Shown in pieces: positions 1-6,112 of a stretch of DNA of 7,567 nucleotides (the first letter of the stretch is position 1; the number at the start of each line of letters is the position of its first letter). Origin of the DNA: Dehalococcoidales bacterium (GTDB lineage Bacteria; Chloroflexota; Dehalococcoidia; Dehalococcoidales; UBA5760); the NCBI GenBank assembly GCA_028710655.1, contig JAQTTS010000099.1, positions 1 through 7,567 on the forward strand. Direction: 5' to 3'. Made by a program: the position numbers and the translations under genes. A model generated the notes under the pieces. That model made no database searches, was not told the origin of the DNA, and saw only the letters and a list, made by a program, of their open reading frames with translations.

Positions 1-13
1 TAGTCAGTTCATA

Positions 14-652
14 TCAGTCTTTTTTAGGATGCCGCTTGGTAGGTTGTTTTTTGACATACTTTCGTTCCTTCCGTTTACCGCGAAAGTAATCCAATGCCGG
101 TATTCCAGCAATCTCTGGATGACAGGTGATAAGCGGGTTCGACCACTGGTAATCGGGAGCTTCAATACCTTCTCTCGTAAGGCGGTAGTATTTGCGGGGT
201 GGTGTTTCATAAGGCTCTAGACCAGCCTCAGAACGAGACTTCTCCACATTTTCCTGAACTGAAGACTTTTCTTCTTCTCCGGTTACTTCTACCCATCCCA
301 GTTGCTTCAGCCAGTGGAAATATCTCTGAAAACTGTGGTAACGGCATTTGACCAGCTTATAGGGGATTCGCCGCAAATGCCAGTCAACCCGTTCGGCATA
401 TTCCTCCTCACTGTAAGGACCTTTACCAGCTCTGATACGCTCATCATTCTCCCAGGCAACTGTATCCTGGGCATAAGCTCGGTGCAGTGCGAGCTTGTAA
501 TGATAGAAAATGTCTTCCTGGACTGCGCCTTTCTCTGGCTCTATCGTCGGGGAGCCCTCGGGACCATGCCCCAGCAAGAACTCACGGATAAACCAGCCAC
601 AGCCAAAAGGCCTCAAGAAGCCACCTCTGGCTGGTCTAAGTTGCATTACCAT
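14..652 (-). CDS. Basic protein with winged-helix-like core, function unknown
   Basis: This is a 212-residue protein when started at ATG 652, overlapping the ArdC-like gene by 17 bases. Residues about 45-162 are helical and rich in Tyr, Arg and Trp. The stretch YHSFQRYFHWLKQLGWVEVTGEE (split here as 105-127) followed after a variable charged loop by RKYYRLTREG (153-162) has the helix, wing and 'YYRLT..G' rhythm of winged helix-turn-helix domains, as seen in transcription regulators and replication proteins. The C-terminal 25 residues are strongly basic (RGKRKERKYVKK, QPTKRHPKKD), suggesting nucleic-acid binding. The N-terminus (residues 1-30) is Gly/Phe/Arg-rich without a recognisable domain. 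It is the last gene before the window edge; only 13 bases follow its TGA. I would call it a possible DNA-binding protein of the element, with low certainty as to role. Confidence 0.7.
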   Translation of the reverse strand: MVMQLRPARGGFLRPFGCGWFIREFLLGHGPEGSPTIEPEKGAVQEDIFYHYKLALHRAYAQDTVAWENDERIRAGKGPYSEEEYAERVDWHLRRIPYKLVKCRYHSFQRYFHWLKQLGWVEVTGEEEKSSVQENVEKSRSEAGLEPYETPPRKYYRLTREGIEAPDYQWSNPLITCHPEIAGIPALDYFRGKRKERKYVKKQPTKRHPKKD

Positions 653-2192
653 GCTTTGGCTCCTTCTTCGGAAAATGTTTTGCCTTGCATTCAAGGCAGA
701 TGCTGTGAGTTACACTCTTATCTTCATAAGGCGGTTTCTCACCCAAATACTTACCACACCAGGCGCATTTGATTATCATAGGGAGAAGCTCAACCGCCGG
801 TTCTCTCTCAAGGCTTTCCAGGATGGTGACGCTTACCTTACGTATGGCGGCCAGGTTCTGCTCCAAAATCTTCTTGTCCTGTGACCACAAAGCCACATAG
901 GGGAATGACCTCACTCCTGTATCAAATCCAAAATGGGCGCCGACTGCAAAGGCAGCGCTCTCAGCTATGGTCTCGGCATCTCTACGGGGTATCTGAAAGA
1001 CTCCTTCAGAGTAATAGTGTGCGACTTCATGGAGCAAGGTCTTTAGCTGCTGCGCTCGCGGCTCTTCAGGGCGAACCCAGATGAGCTTACCGGCATAGAA
1101 CCCCTTTATTTCCGGGTCCTGCTCCGGTCGGGACTCAAAGCTAACTGTTAGTCCCTGGGATTTAGCTAGCGCCAACACCTTACTGAAAAGTTCCTCGTTA
1201 GCTTCGCCGGTCAGCACCGGCACGGCAAACTCAGGTAATGGCTTGCCGTCTGTCTGACTCAAGTCAAAAACATACACCACTCTAAAGAAGCGTGGTGCTC
1301 CTTCGATTCCCTCTTCAACCTGGACCTCTTTTCCGCACTGGGGGCAGAACCTGACACCTTTGCGTATCCTGGTTCCACAGTCGGGACAAGTCGGCCTTGG
1401 CGGCATCACCGGGGCTAGAATGGCGATACCCTTCTCACCGGACTTCACCCACCGGCCCAGGTCTTTCCAGGTATTAAAGCCGGCGACATGGGTGGCAGCA
1501 GGCTTCTGAATCATGATGAGTATCAAATTACCGATGCTGTAATCGTGGAACTTGGCCATAGTTGAAAGGAACAGCCGGAAATTATCGCTTTGTTGTATGG
1601 TTTCCACGCCGTCTTTGAGCTGCTTCATAACGGCGTCAATCTTGCGCTCACCAGCGACAGCTTCAACCGCGGGCATGATTTCCACCGCCAGGCTGTATTC
1701 CGGCAGGGGTGCACTTACCCAACTCGCAAGATGACGATATTGAACTGGCATCATCTCACTGCCTTCAATCAGCACCAGCGGCACAAACGAACCATCATGC
1801 GTTAATCGTGTTTGCGGACGTAGTTTTTTGGCAAATGCCGCTGCCGCACGCTGAGCTTCTTCAAGAGTTTTGTAAAACTGGTGTTCAAACATCTCCCTGT
1901 TGTAGCGCGTTGTTATCCGGTAATGTCTGCCCTGTCCGCTCAAATCGTACGGCACATACTCTATCGTTAACGGATATCCGTTTATGGTGGCCACCCATTT
2001 GCCTTTCGGTCCGTAGGCGTTTTCCCATTCGGTATCTTGCGATGTCTGGGGAAGGAGCTTGGGAGTTTCTTTCTCGGGCTGCAAAGCTGTAGTTACCAGG
2101 GACCTCATCAGTCCAAACATAAGGCCGACAAACATGAGAGCCATGCCGAAGGCAAAGACATCATTCATTTGTTCCTGGGAGGTTCGGTACAT
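636..2192 (-). CDS. Membrane-anchored ArdC-like antirestriction/metalloprotease protein with two zinc ribbons
   Basis: This 518-residue protein uses ATG at 2192, overlapping the upstream TGA (TGATG). GTG at 2195 or 2198 are alternatives closer to AAAGGGG. In order it has one transmembrane helix (about 12-31), a KLLPQT linker, a small domain with an aromatic strand and YKTLEEAQRAAAAFA (55-125), and an ArdC N-terminal-type domain (about 185-262; KFHDYSIGNLILIM, GFNTWKDLGRWVKSGEKGI). Then come a zinc ribbon (Cys269, 272, 283, 286), a metalloprotease domain with HEVAH (388-392) and probable third ligand Glu411 in AESAA, and a second ribbon (Cys476, 479, 499, 502; CAWCGK...THSICLEC). ArdC proteins bind single-stranded DNA and protect incoming plasmid DNA from restriction; they normally lack the helix and ribbons. 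The last 17 bases overlap the next gene. The family call is secure; the mechanism here is inferred. Confidence 0.88.
   Translation of the reverse strand: MYRTSQEQMNDVFAFGMALMFVGLMFGLMRSLVTTALQPEKETPKLLPQTSQDTEWENAYGPKGKWVATINGYPLTIEYVPYDLSGQGRHYRITTRYNREMFEHQFYKTLEEAQRAAAAFAKKLRPQTRLTHDGSFVPLVLIEGSEMMPVQYRHLASWVSAPLPEYSLAVEIMPAVEAVAGERKIDAVMKQLKDGVETIQQSDNFRLFLSTMAKFHDYSIGNLILIMIQKPAATHVAGFNTWKDLGRWVKSGEKGIAILAPVMPPRPTCPDCGTRIRKGVRFCPQCGKEVQVEEGIEGAPRFFRVVYVFDLSQTDGKPLPEFAVPVLTGEANEELFSKVLALAKSQGLTVSFESRPEQDPEIKGFYAGKLIWVRPEEPRAQQLKTLLHEVAHYYSEGVFQIPRRDAETIAESAAFAVGAHFGFDTGVRSFPYVALWSQDKKILEQNLAAIRKVSVTILESLEREPAVELLPMIIKCAWCGKYLGEKPPYEDKSVTHSICLECKAKHFPKKEPKHGNAT
660..665 (-). promoter_or_regulatory. 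Ribosome binding site deciding the start of the 14-652 gene
   Basis: AAGGAG lies 7 bases before the ATG at 652, within the 3' end of the ArdC-like coding region. The longer reading of this frame from an ATG at 694 has no comparable site and would overlap the upstream gene by 59 bases, so 652 is preferred. A second ATG at 646 is also in range. Confidence 0.75.
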
Positions 2193-3694
2193 CACCACAT
2201 CACCCCTTTCATCAGCTCGTCGAACTTTCCGTAAGAGGTCATCTCCACCACTCTTGCCGCTATTTTGGTCATATCGGTGCTGTGTTCTTGTTCCAGGTCT
2301 TCAGCGCCAGAGCTATGATGCGCCAGCTCATGGATTACCGTATCAATGGTTGACCTTCCCTGCTCCAGTTGGTCAGAGGCGATGAAGATTTCCTGGGTGG
2401 TCCGGCTGTACATCCCCGCTGTTCTTACTCTATCGGAGGCTGGCGGTATAATAGCAGCATGGACGCCGCCGACCTTTCGATAAGATGCAATCTCATCAGA
2501 AATAGCCCGGGCGAGCTTGAGGTGGGTGCGCTGCTTGGTACTGAGCCTTTCGTCAGGGATAATTTCAACCTCTCTAAGCCTTTCCTGCGAGGCTTTGACC
2601 AGGTCCGCGTCAGTGGTGATTGCCTGAGCCAGAGTGTCTCTCGCATTCCAGTTGACACTCACCGACACATAGCCCAGATGTTTCACCGTGCCGTCCCAGC
2701 GGTCGGAGGTGCGAATGACGGCATTTTCACCGAAGTTGTTCACCCAGGCGTCCCGCCAGACGGAGGCATTCTCTTTAACGAACTGGGCATAGGGCTTGTT
2801 AGTGACCGGCTCATACCCCATGTCCCAGGCGCTCATATTGATATTGTGGCTTTCCTCGGTCTCAACGATGGGCGGATGTCGTACCATCTGCATGAAGACC
2901 TCGAGCAGCCTAAGGTTAGTGATACAGCTCCAAAGCCGGCCCATATCCAACCACATATCCGACTCGTTCTTAGGACCGTGGCGGTCGGGTGCCATATCAA
3001 AACCCCACAGGTTGTAAGAGAAGGGACTGTTGAAATCACGCATATAGATGTCGCGGACGTATATCCTCGAGCCATTGGGAAAAGGATGGTCTATGAGTTG
3101 GTTAAATCGTCTTATTGGCTGAGCCAAGCGGCTGGGACCTTCGGCAATGATATCCTTCCTGGGTAGATTAACAGCAAATTTATCCTCATAGGCACTACCG
3201 ATATAGCCGATGATGTGAAACCTGGTACCGACTTTGGTCCCACCGGCTCGCCAGAGAGCCGCCAAGGTCTGCACCTTGCCATCTGCATCCTGCTCTAAGA
3301 AGATAATCCAGAGCTCCCGTCCCGTAGTTTCTACACGGACTGAATAGCCCTTTCTAATTAAAGCCAGGGCAGCAATCTTCATGCCTTCGCCATATTTACC
3401 CCGCGCCCAATCGGGCTTGAGCTTGGGTGGTCCAAGCAGGAAGTCAGCTACTCCGACTCCTCTACCCCGGTCGGCAATCCACAATCCCTCGCTATCATAT
3501 CCCCAGCGATAGCTTTCGGCTTCATCCAGAGCGTTCTGGACAATATCCCTGATGGCTTCCCATTCACCCCACTCCTGCCGCCAGGTGGAGGTCGGGCCAA
3601 TGATGATAAGCTGCCAGCCTTGTGGCTGCCATGCTGAGCGATATTCCTCCATGGTGAGGACCCGGGGAGGAGCCGAGACATTCACAATGGCCAT
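2192..3694 (-). CDS. GHKL-type ATPase fused to HExxH metalloprotease
   Basis: This 500-residue protein has two recognisable ends. The N-terminal part (about 40-200) carries the Bergerat ATP-binding motifs of the GHKL (gyrase, Hsp90, histidine kinase, MutL) superfamily: N-box RDIVQNALDE (49-58), G1 box ADRGRGVG (74-81) and G2 box GKYGEGMK (99-106). The N-box has Asp50 where gyrase, Hsp90 and MutL have the catalytic Glu. The middle (200-400) is unassigned. The C-terminal part has a zinc-protease motif VIHELAHHSSG (453-463) with His455, Glu456 and His459; the third ligand is not certain (Glu465, Asp466 or a later acidic residue). There is no membrane segment. A role in ATP-gated proteolysis or remodelling is inferred from domain content only. 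The stop overlaps the ArdC-like start, so the two are coupled. Confidence 0.85.
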   Translation of the reverse strand: MAIVNVSAPPRVLTMEEYRSAWQPQGWQLIIIGPTSTWRQEWGEWEAIRDIVQNALDEAESYRWGYDSEGLWIADRGRGVGVADFLLGPPKLKPDWARGKYGEGMKIAALALIRKGYSVRVETTGRELWIIFLEQDADGKVQTLAALWRAGGTKVGTRFHIIGYIGSAYEDKFAVNLPRKDIIAEGPSRLAQPIRRFNQLIDHPFPNGSRIYVRDIYMRDFNSPFSYNLWGFDMAPDRHGPKNESDMWLDMGRLWSCITNLRLLEVFMQMVRHPPIVETEESHNINMSAWDMGYEPVTNKPYAQFVKENASVWRDAWVNNFGENAVIRTSDRWDGTVKHLGYVSVSVNWNARDTLAQAITTDADLVKASQERLREVEIIPDERLSTKQRTHLKLARAISDEIASYRKVGGVHAAIIPPASDRVRTAGMYSRTTQEIFIASDQLEQGRSTIDTVIHELAHHSSGAEDLEQEHSTDMTKIAARVVEMTSYGKFDELMKGVMW

Positions 3695-3696
3695 GG

Positions 3697-4614
3697 TTAT
3701 CTCTTACTCCCCGCCCGGGCAATCGCTTCCAGAAAGGCGCTATCTATCTTCTCCCGGTAGCCGATGTCTTCAATCGTCCAGGTAAGATATTCAGGGCTAT
3801 CCGTTAAATAATCCAGGCTCGGTTCTTTTAGACAGGTCGCTTTTACAGGAACTACCGCTGGCTGACTCCCGTTCTCCTGCCCGCTCACCTCACAGAGCTC
3901 GTTCAGGATGGAAGCTCGAGGTTCAGTGTCCTTTATTTCGATGTTCCAGCCGGCTTCGAGGTCTTTCCGCTCGGGTTTTTTCAGAAGGTCAAAGACCAGC
4001 TCTTTATCCGACTCAAACTGAAGAAAGACACTCTGGCCGGGGCGCTTATCATGAGTAATGGTAATATTGCCCATGCGGTCCATCCGCAAAGTGAATTTTC
4101 CAAATGGCTTTGTTTGGGGGAGTAGCTCCGGCTGTTTTTGCTCTCCAAACAATCCTTTCACCATGTCTCTAATGATGCAGGTGGCAAAGATGCCCATGAC
4201 CACGATTCCCATAAAGCCAATTACCGCCGACATCCAGTCAGGCTGTATTACCGACTCCTGGATGGATAGCAATTCGACCGTAGCCTGGTCTCCACTTTCG
4301 ATTCCCTCCAGCTCCCCGGCATTGACTTCCAGGAAGTAGCGGGCTGGCGAAATGGAGGTTACCAGATAGCCCGGCTGGATATTACGGTAGACCTCGGTGA
4401 TTTCCAGCGTTTCCGAGAAAAAGGCAATATCCAGCGGAAAGAGCATCGGTACGGTAGTCACCTGAATAGTCTGGGACATGCCCAGGTCAAACAACATACC
4501 TTCTTGAACGGGCATGTCAGACAATCCACCCAATCCCTGCGTCAGTTCCCAGAGAGTAGTGGCTATATTGATATTCCACTGTTTATTTTTGATGGCTATC
4601 GTGCCATACAACAT
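3697..4614 (-). CDS. DUF192-domain protein with transmembrane helix and C-terminal soluble domain
   Basis: This 305-residue protein has three parts. Residues about 15-115 match the DUF192 pattern: a G-L stretch, GMLFDLG (39-45), VPMLFPLDIAFF (55-66), then SPARYFLEVNAGELEGIESGD (89-109). Family function is poorly known. The usual E-R before the first G-L is altered (WELTQGL). Residues 127-148 form one transmembrane helix. It is followed by a basic flank and a PELLPQT linker (162-168) that is also found after the helix of the ArdC-like protein. Residues about 170-305 form a soluble domain I do not recognise. DUF192 proteins usually are short and carry an N-terminal signal or lipoprotein signal; here the membrane segment is in the middle, which is unusual. 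GGAG lies 6 bases before the ATG. The next ATG follows its TAA after two bases. Confidence 0.85.
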   Translation of the reverse strand: MLYGTIAIKNKQWNINIATTLWELTQGLGGLSDMPVQEGMLFDLGMSQTIQVTTVPMLFPLDIAFFSETLEITEVYRNIQPGYLVTSISPARYFLEVNAGELEGIESGDQATVELLSIQESVIQPDWMSAVIGFMGIVVMGIFATCIIRDMVKGLFGEQKQPELLPQTKPFGKFTLRMDRMGNITITHDKRPGQSVFLQFESDKELVFDLLKKPERKDLEAGWNIEIKDTEPRASILNELCEVSGQENGSQPAVVPVKATCLKEPSLDYLTDSPEYLTWTIEDIGYREKIDSAFLEAIARAGSKR

Positions 4615-4616
4615 GT

Positions 4617-4922
4617 CTATCTCCGCCCCGGTTTTCTTTCAATGCCATCAATCTTTTCCTCCAGCCCCATCTGTTTGGTTTCGGATTCCGGGAACCCAAT
4701 GTCTGTGCCGCCAAACATAGCGATATCGAAGTTGCGATGCCACTTTACCGAAGCCTTGAAGTCGGTGTTGTCCTCATACCGCTTCCCGCGCATCGCTTTC
4801 GGCTTCATTCCCGGTGGGGCAATGCCAGACATGCCCTTGAGATAGGACTCACTGGTCGTGTCTTCTCTAAAATTGATAGGCGCATTGGCGCCAAAGTCTT
4901 CATGGTTAGCATATCTTCCCAT
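4617..4922 (-). CDS. Hypothetical soluble protein, 101 residues
   Basis: I do not recognise this protein. It is hydrophilic, has no membrane segment, signal peptide or cysteine, and contains few predicted regular elements. It is rich in Gly, Lys, Arg, Asp and Met, with a Pro-Gly turn region (GIAPPGMKPKAMRGKRYED, 33-51), a central KASVKWHRNFDIAMFGG stretch (56-72) and a basic end (ERKPGRR). The composition suggests a small, partly unstructured protein that may bind a partner or nucleic acid. Its reality rests on the near-perfect ribosome binding site and its tight fit between the recombinase (22-base gap) and the DUF192 gene (2-base gap). As it lies directly behind the recombinase, a recombination accessory role is possible, but nothing in its sequence shows this. 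Confidence 0.7.
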   Translation of the reverse strand: MGRYANHEDFGANAPINFREDTTSESYLKGMSGIAPPGMKPKAMRGKRYEDNTDFKASVKWHRNFDIAMFGGTDIGFPESETKQMGLEEKIDGIERKPGRR

Positions 4923-4927
4923 TAGTC

Positions 4928-4935
4928 ACCTCCTC
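4928..4935 (-). promoter_or_regulatory. Strong Shine-Dalgarno site of the 4617-4922 gene
   Basis: GAGGAGGT lies 5 bases before the ATG at 4922, inside the 22-base gap after the recombinase gene, the largest gap in the window. It strongly supports the small gene as real and sets its start. The gap is too short to hold an evident promoter or terminator. Confidence 0.8.
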
Positions 4936-4944
4936 TGGAAGCGT

Positions 4945-5628
4945 TCAGTTCTGCCACATCCTTTCGTACCACTCCTTCTGTTCTTCCCCCGATACCTTGC
5001 GGTATCTCATGGTCGTGGTAATGTTCTGGTGACCGAGGTGCTCCTGCAGGAGCCGCAGTCCGTCCCCGGAGTCATCCTTCTTCACCGCCATCACCGCAAA
5101 GGCATCTCTCAGCCGGTGAGGGCTGATGCCTCGTAGTTCACCTGTCTCCGGATTAACCAGGTAACCCAGCCCGGCTCTGGCGGCACACTGGCTGACGATA
5201 TCCGCCGCCCGCCGGCGTTTTATTTCAAATAACAGCCTCCGTCCATTAATTTCCACCGGGCCACCATGGTCAATGTATTCCTTCAACAAGTTCATAGTAT
5301 CCCTGTCCACTGGCAATACCCGCTGGCGGCGATGCTCGCTTGCTTCGCTGACTACTCTCTCCACCTTATCCCCGCAGCCCGGGCAAAACTTGGCTGTCTT
5401 GGCCAGCCTAGCATGGCACTGGGGACAGAAGAGTTTCATCCTGACCTTGAGGTGCTGGATGGTTACCGTTCCCAGCCTGAAGTCAATGTCCTCTTCGCCG
5501 ATGCCCAGGACTTCCGAGATACGGCAGCCCAATCGGAACAAAAGCCGGATAAGCAGCCTGTCCCGCAGGTTATCGGCAGCCTCCTCAAGCTGCCCGACTT
5601 CTTCCGGTTCCAGGTAGGTCTTGGCCAT
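4945..5628 (-). CDS. Compact tyrosine recombinase (XerC/D-like integrase) with inserted zinc ribbon
   Basis: This is a tyrosine-type site-specific recombinase of 227 residues. The catalytic set is complete: Arg36 in GCRISEVLGI, a probable Lys61 in the beta-hairpin, His171-x-x-Arg174 in SPHRLRDAF, His200 in LQEHLGH and nucleophile Tyr209 in TTTMRYRKV. Typical integrases have about 300-400 residues with an N-terminal core-binding domain. Here the catalytic domain begins at once (YLEPEEVGQL), so that domain and any arm-binding domain are missing. A four-cysteine ribbon (Cys68, 71, 82, 85; CPxC-x10-CPxCG) is inserted in the hairpin between Lys61 and HRRQRVLPV (99-107). The family catalyses integration, excision or dimer resolution through a covalent 3'-phosphotyrosine. 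ATG overlaps the upstream TAA; GGAG is 8 bases before it. No attachment site could be found in the window. Confidence 0.92.
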   Translation of the reverse strand: MAKTYLEPEEVGQLEEAADNLRDRLLIRLLFRLGCRISEVLGIGEEDIDFRLGTVTIQHLKVRMKLFCPQCHARLAKTAKFCPGCGDKVERVVSEASEHRRQRVLPVDRDTMNLLKEYIDHGGPVEINGRRLLFEIKRRRAADIVSQCAARAGLGYLVNPETGELRGISPHRLRDAFAVMAVKKDDSGDGLRLLQEHLGHQNITTTMRYRKVSGEEQKEWYERMWQN

Positions 5629-6101
5629 TACTCCGTCTCCTCTCCACCCATTCCCTGGACCATTGGCATGACCATGCCCAGCATCATGAGCATCATCAGC
5701 ATGGGCATCATGGCAGTGAACATATCACCACCGCTCGTATTGCCCGTAACTATGATGACGTTGTCCTGCTCGGCGACGGCATTAGTGCCCTCTACCCAGA
5801 CCCTCAGGCCGTAAGTCCCGTTATCAATACCGCCCTGGGCTTTAGGGATGAGGAGGAAGTCAATCGTGGCGCGTCCGTCCGTCGGCGTCGAGGCAGCCAC
5901 CAGCGACAAATCGGCCTGACCTACGCACTGGTCAACCATATGCTTGCCGAACAGGTTGGTGTAATAGGGTCCAGCAAACAGCCTCACCGTGGTGTTCACG
6001 CCGATGACGTACTTGAAGGACACGGTTACCCTGACCTTGTCTCCGGCGTTGAAGGTCTTCGGTTCAAGAGCCATTGGTGTCAGAACCAAATCAAGTGCCA
6101 C
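5628..6101 (-). CDS. Beta-sandwich protein with methionine-rich C-terminal membrane anchor
   Basis: This 157-residue product starts at GTG. Residues 15-117 form a beta-rich domain related to the preceding gene's product (AGDKVRVTVSFKY, then the LFG...MVxQ block, then NVIIV). After a short flexible linker (TGNTSGGD, 119-126) comes a hydrophobic segment (127-151) in which 12 of 25 residues are Met, including MLMMLMMLGMVM, then the acidic end GGEETE. The conserved 12-residue tail of its two paralogues is absent; the membrane segment takes its place. There is no N-terminal signal, so it is probably a tail-anchored protein with the beta domain on the cytoplasmic or virion-interior side, though topology is not determined. 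TAA overlaps the recombinase ATG by one base (TAATG), implying coupled translation. No database family is claimed. Confidence 0.75.
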   Translation of the reverse strand: MALDLVLTPMALEPKTFNAGDKVRVTVSFKYVIGVNTTVRLFAGPYYTNLFGKHMVDQCVGQADLSLVAASTPTDGRATIDFLLIPKAQGGIDNGTYGLRVWVEGTNAVAEQDNVIIVTGNTSGGDMFTAMMPMLMMLMMLGMVMPMVQGMGGEETE

Positions 6102-6106
6102 GCTAA

Positions 6107-6112
6107 CCCCCT
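6107..6112 (-). promoter_or_regulatory. Ribosome binding site supporting a GTG start, overlapping upstream stop
   Basis: AGGGGG lies 5 bases before the GTG at 6101 and begins inside the TAG stop (6111-6113) of the preceding gene. It is the main reason for taking the GTG rather than the in-frame ATG nine codons further on. It repeats the stop-plus-binding-site overlap seen one gene upstream. Confidence 0.65.

Noticed and set aside
653..694. Longer start (ATG at 694) for the 14-652 gene
   Set aside because: It would overlap the ArdC-like gene by 59 bases and lacks a good ribosome binding site, whereas ATG 652 has AAGGAG at 7 bases.
302..884. Overlapping plus-strand open frames of 156 and 124 codons
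   Set aside because: They are antisense to the last gene and the 3' end of the ArdC-like gene. Their translations look random in composition, and they overlap each other in different frames.
2193..2198. GTG at 2198 or 2195 as the ArdC-like start
   Set aside because: Not excluded, but GTG 2198 is only 4 bases from AAAGGGG, and ATG 2192 forms the usual TGATG stop-start overlap. The choice changes the protein by two residues at most.
2318..2332. Metzincin assignment for the GHKL-fusion protease
   Set aside because: The metzincin pattern needs HExxHxxGxxH/D. Here Gly is one place further on (HELAHHSSG), so only a general zincin call is justified.
2369..3166. Long plus-strand open frame of 265 codons
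   Set aside because: It lies wholly antisense to the GHKL-protease gene, whose motifs (HELAH, N-box and G boxes) prove the minus frame. The plus translation has no recognisable domain and no ribosome binding site.
4923..4944. Promoter, terminator or attachment site in the gap behind the recombinase
   Set aside because: The gap is only 22 bases and is mostly the ribosome binding site of the next gene. No hairpin, T-run or repeat is visible.
5649..5723. ATG/CAT-rich tract as a DNA satellite or regulatory repeat
   Set aside because: There is no fixed repeat period. The pattern is explained by consecutive Met codons of a membrane segment in a well-supported frame.
5266..5814. Plus-strand open frame of 182 codons
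   Set aside because: It mirrors the recombinase and the Met-rich anchor. Its Met/Ile/Ser-rich end simply reflects the reverse reading of the Met codon tract.
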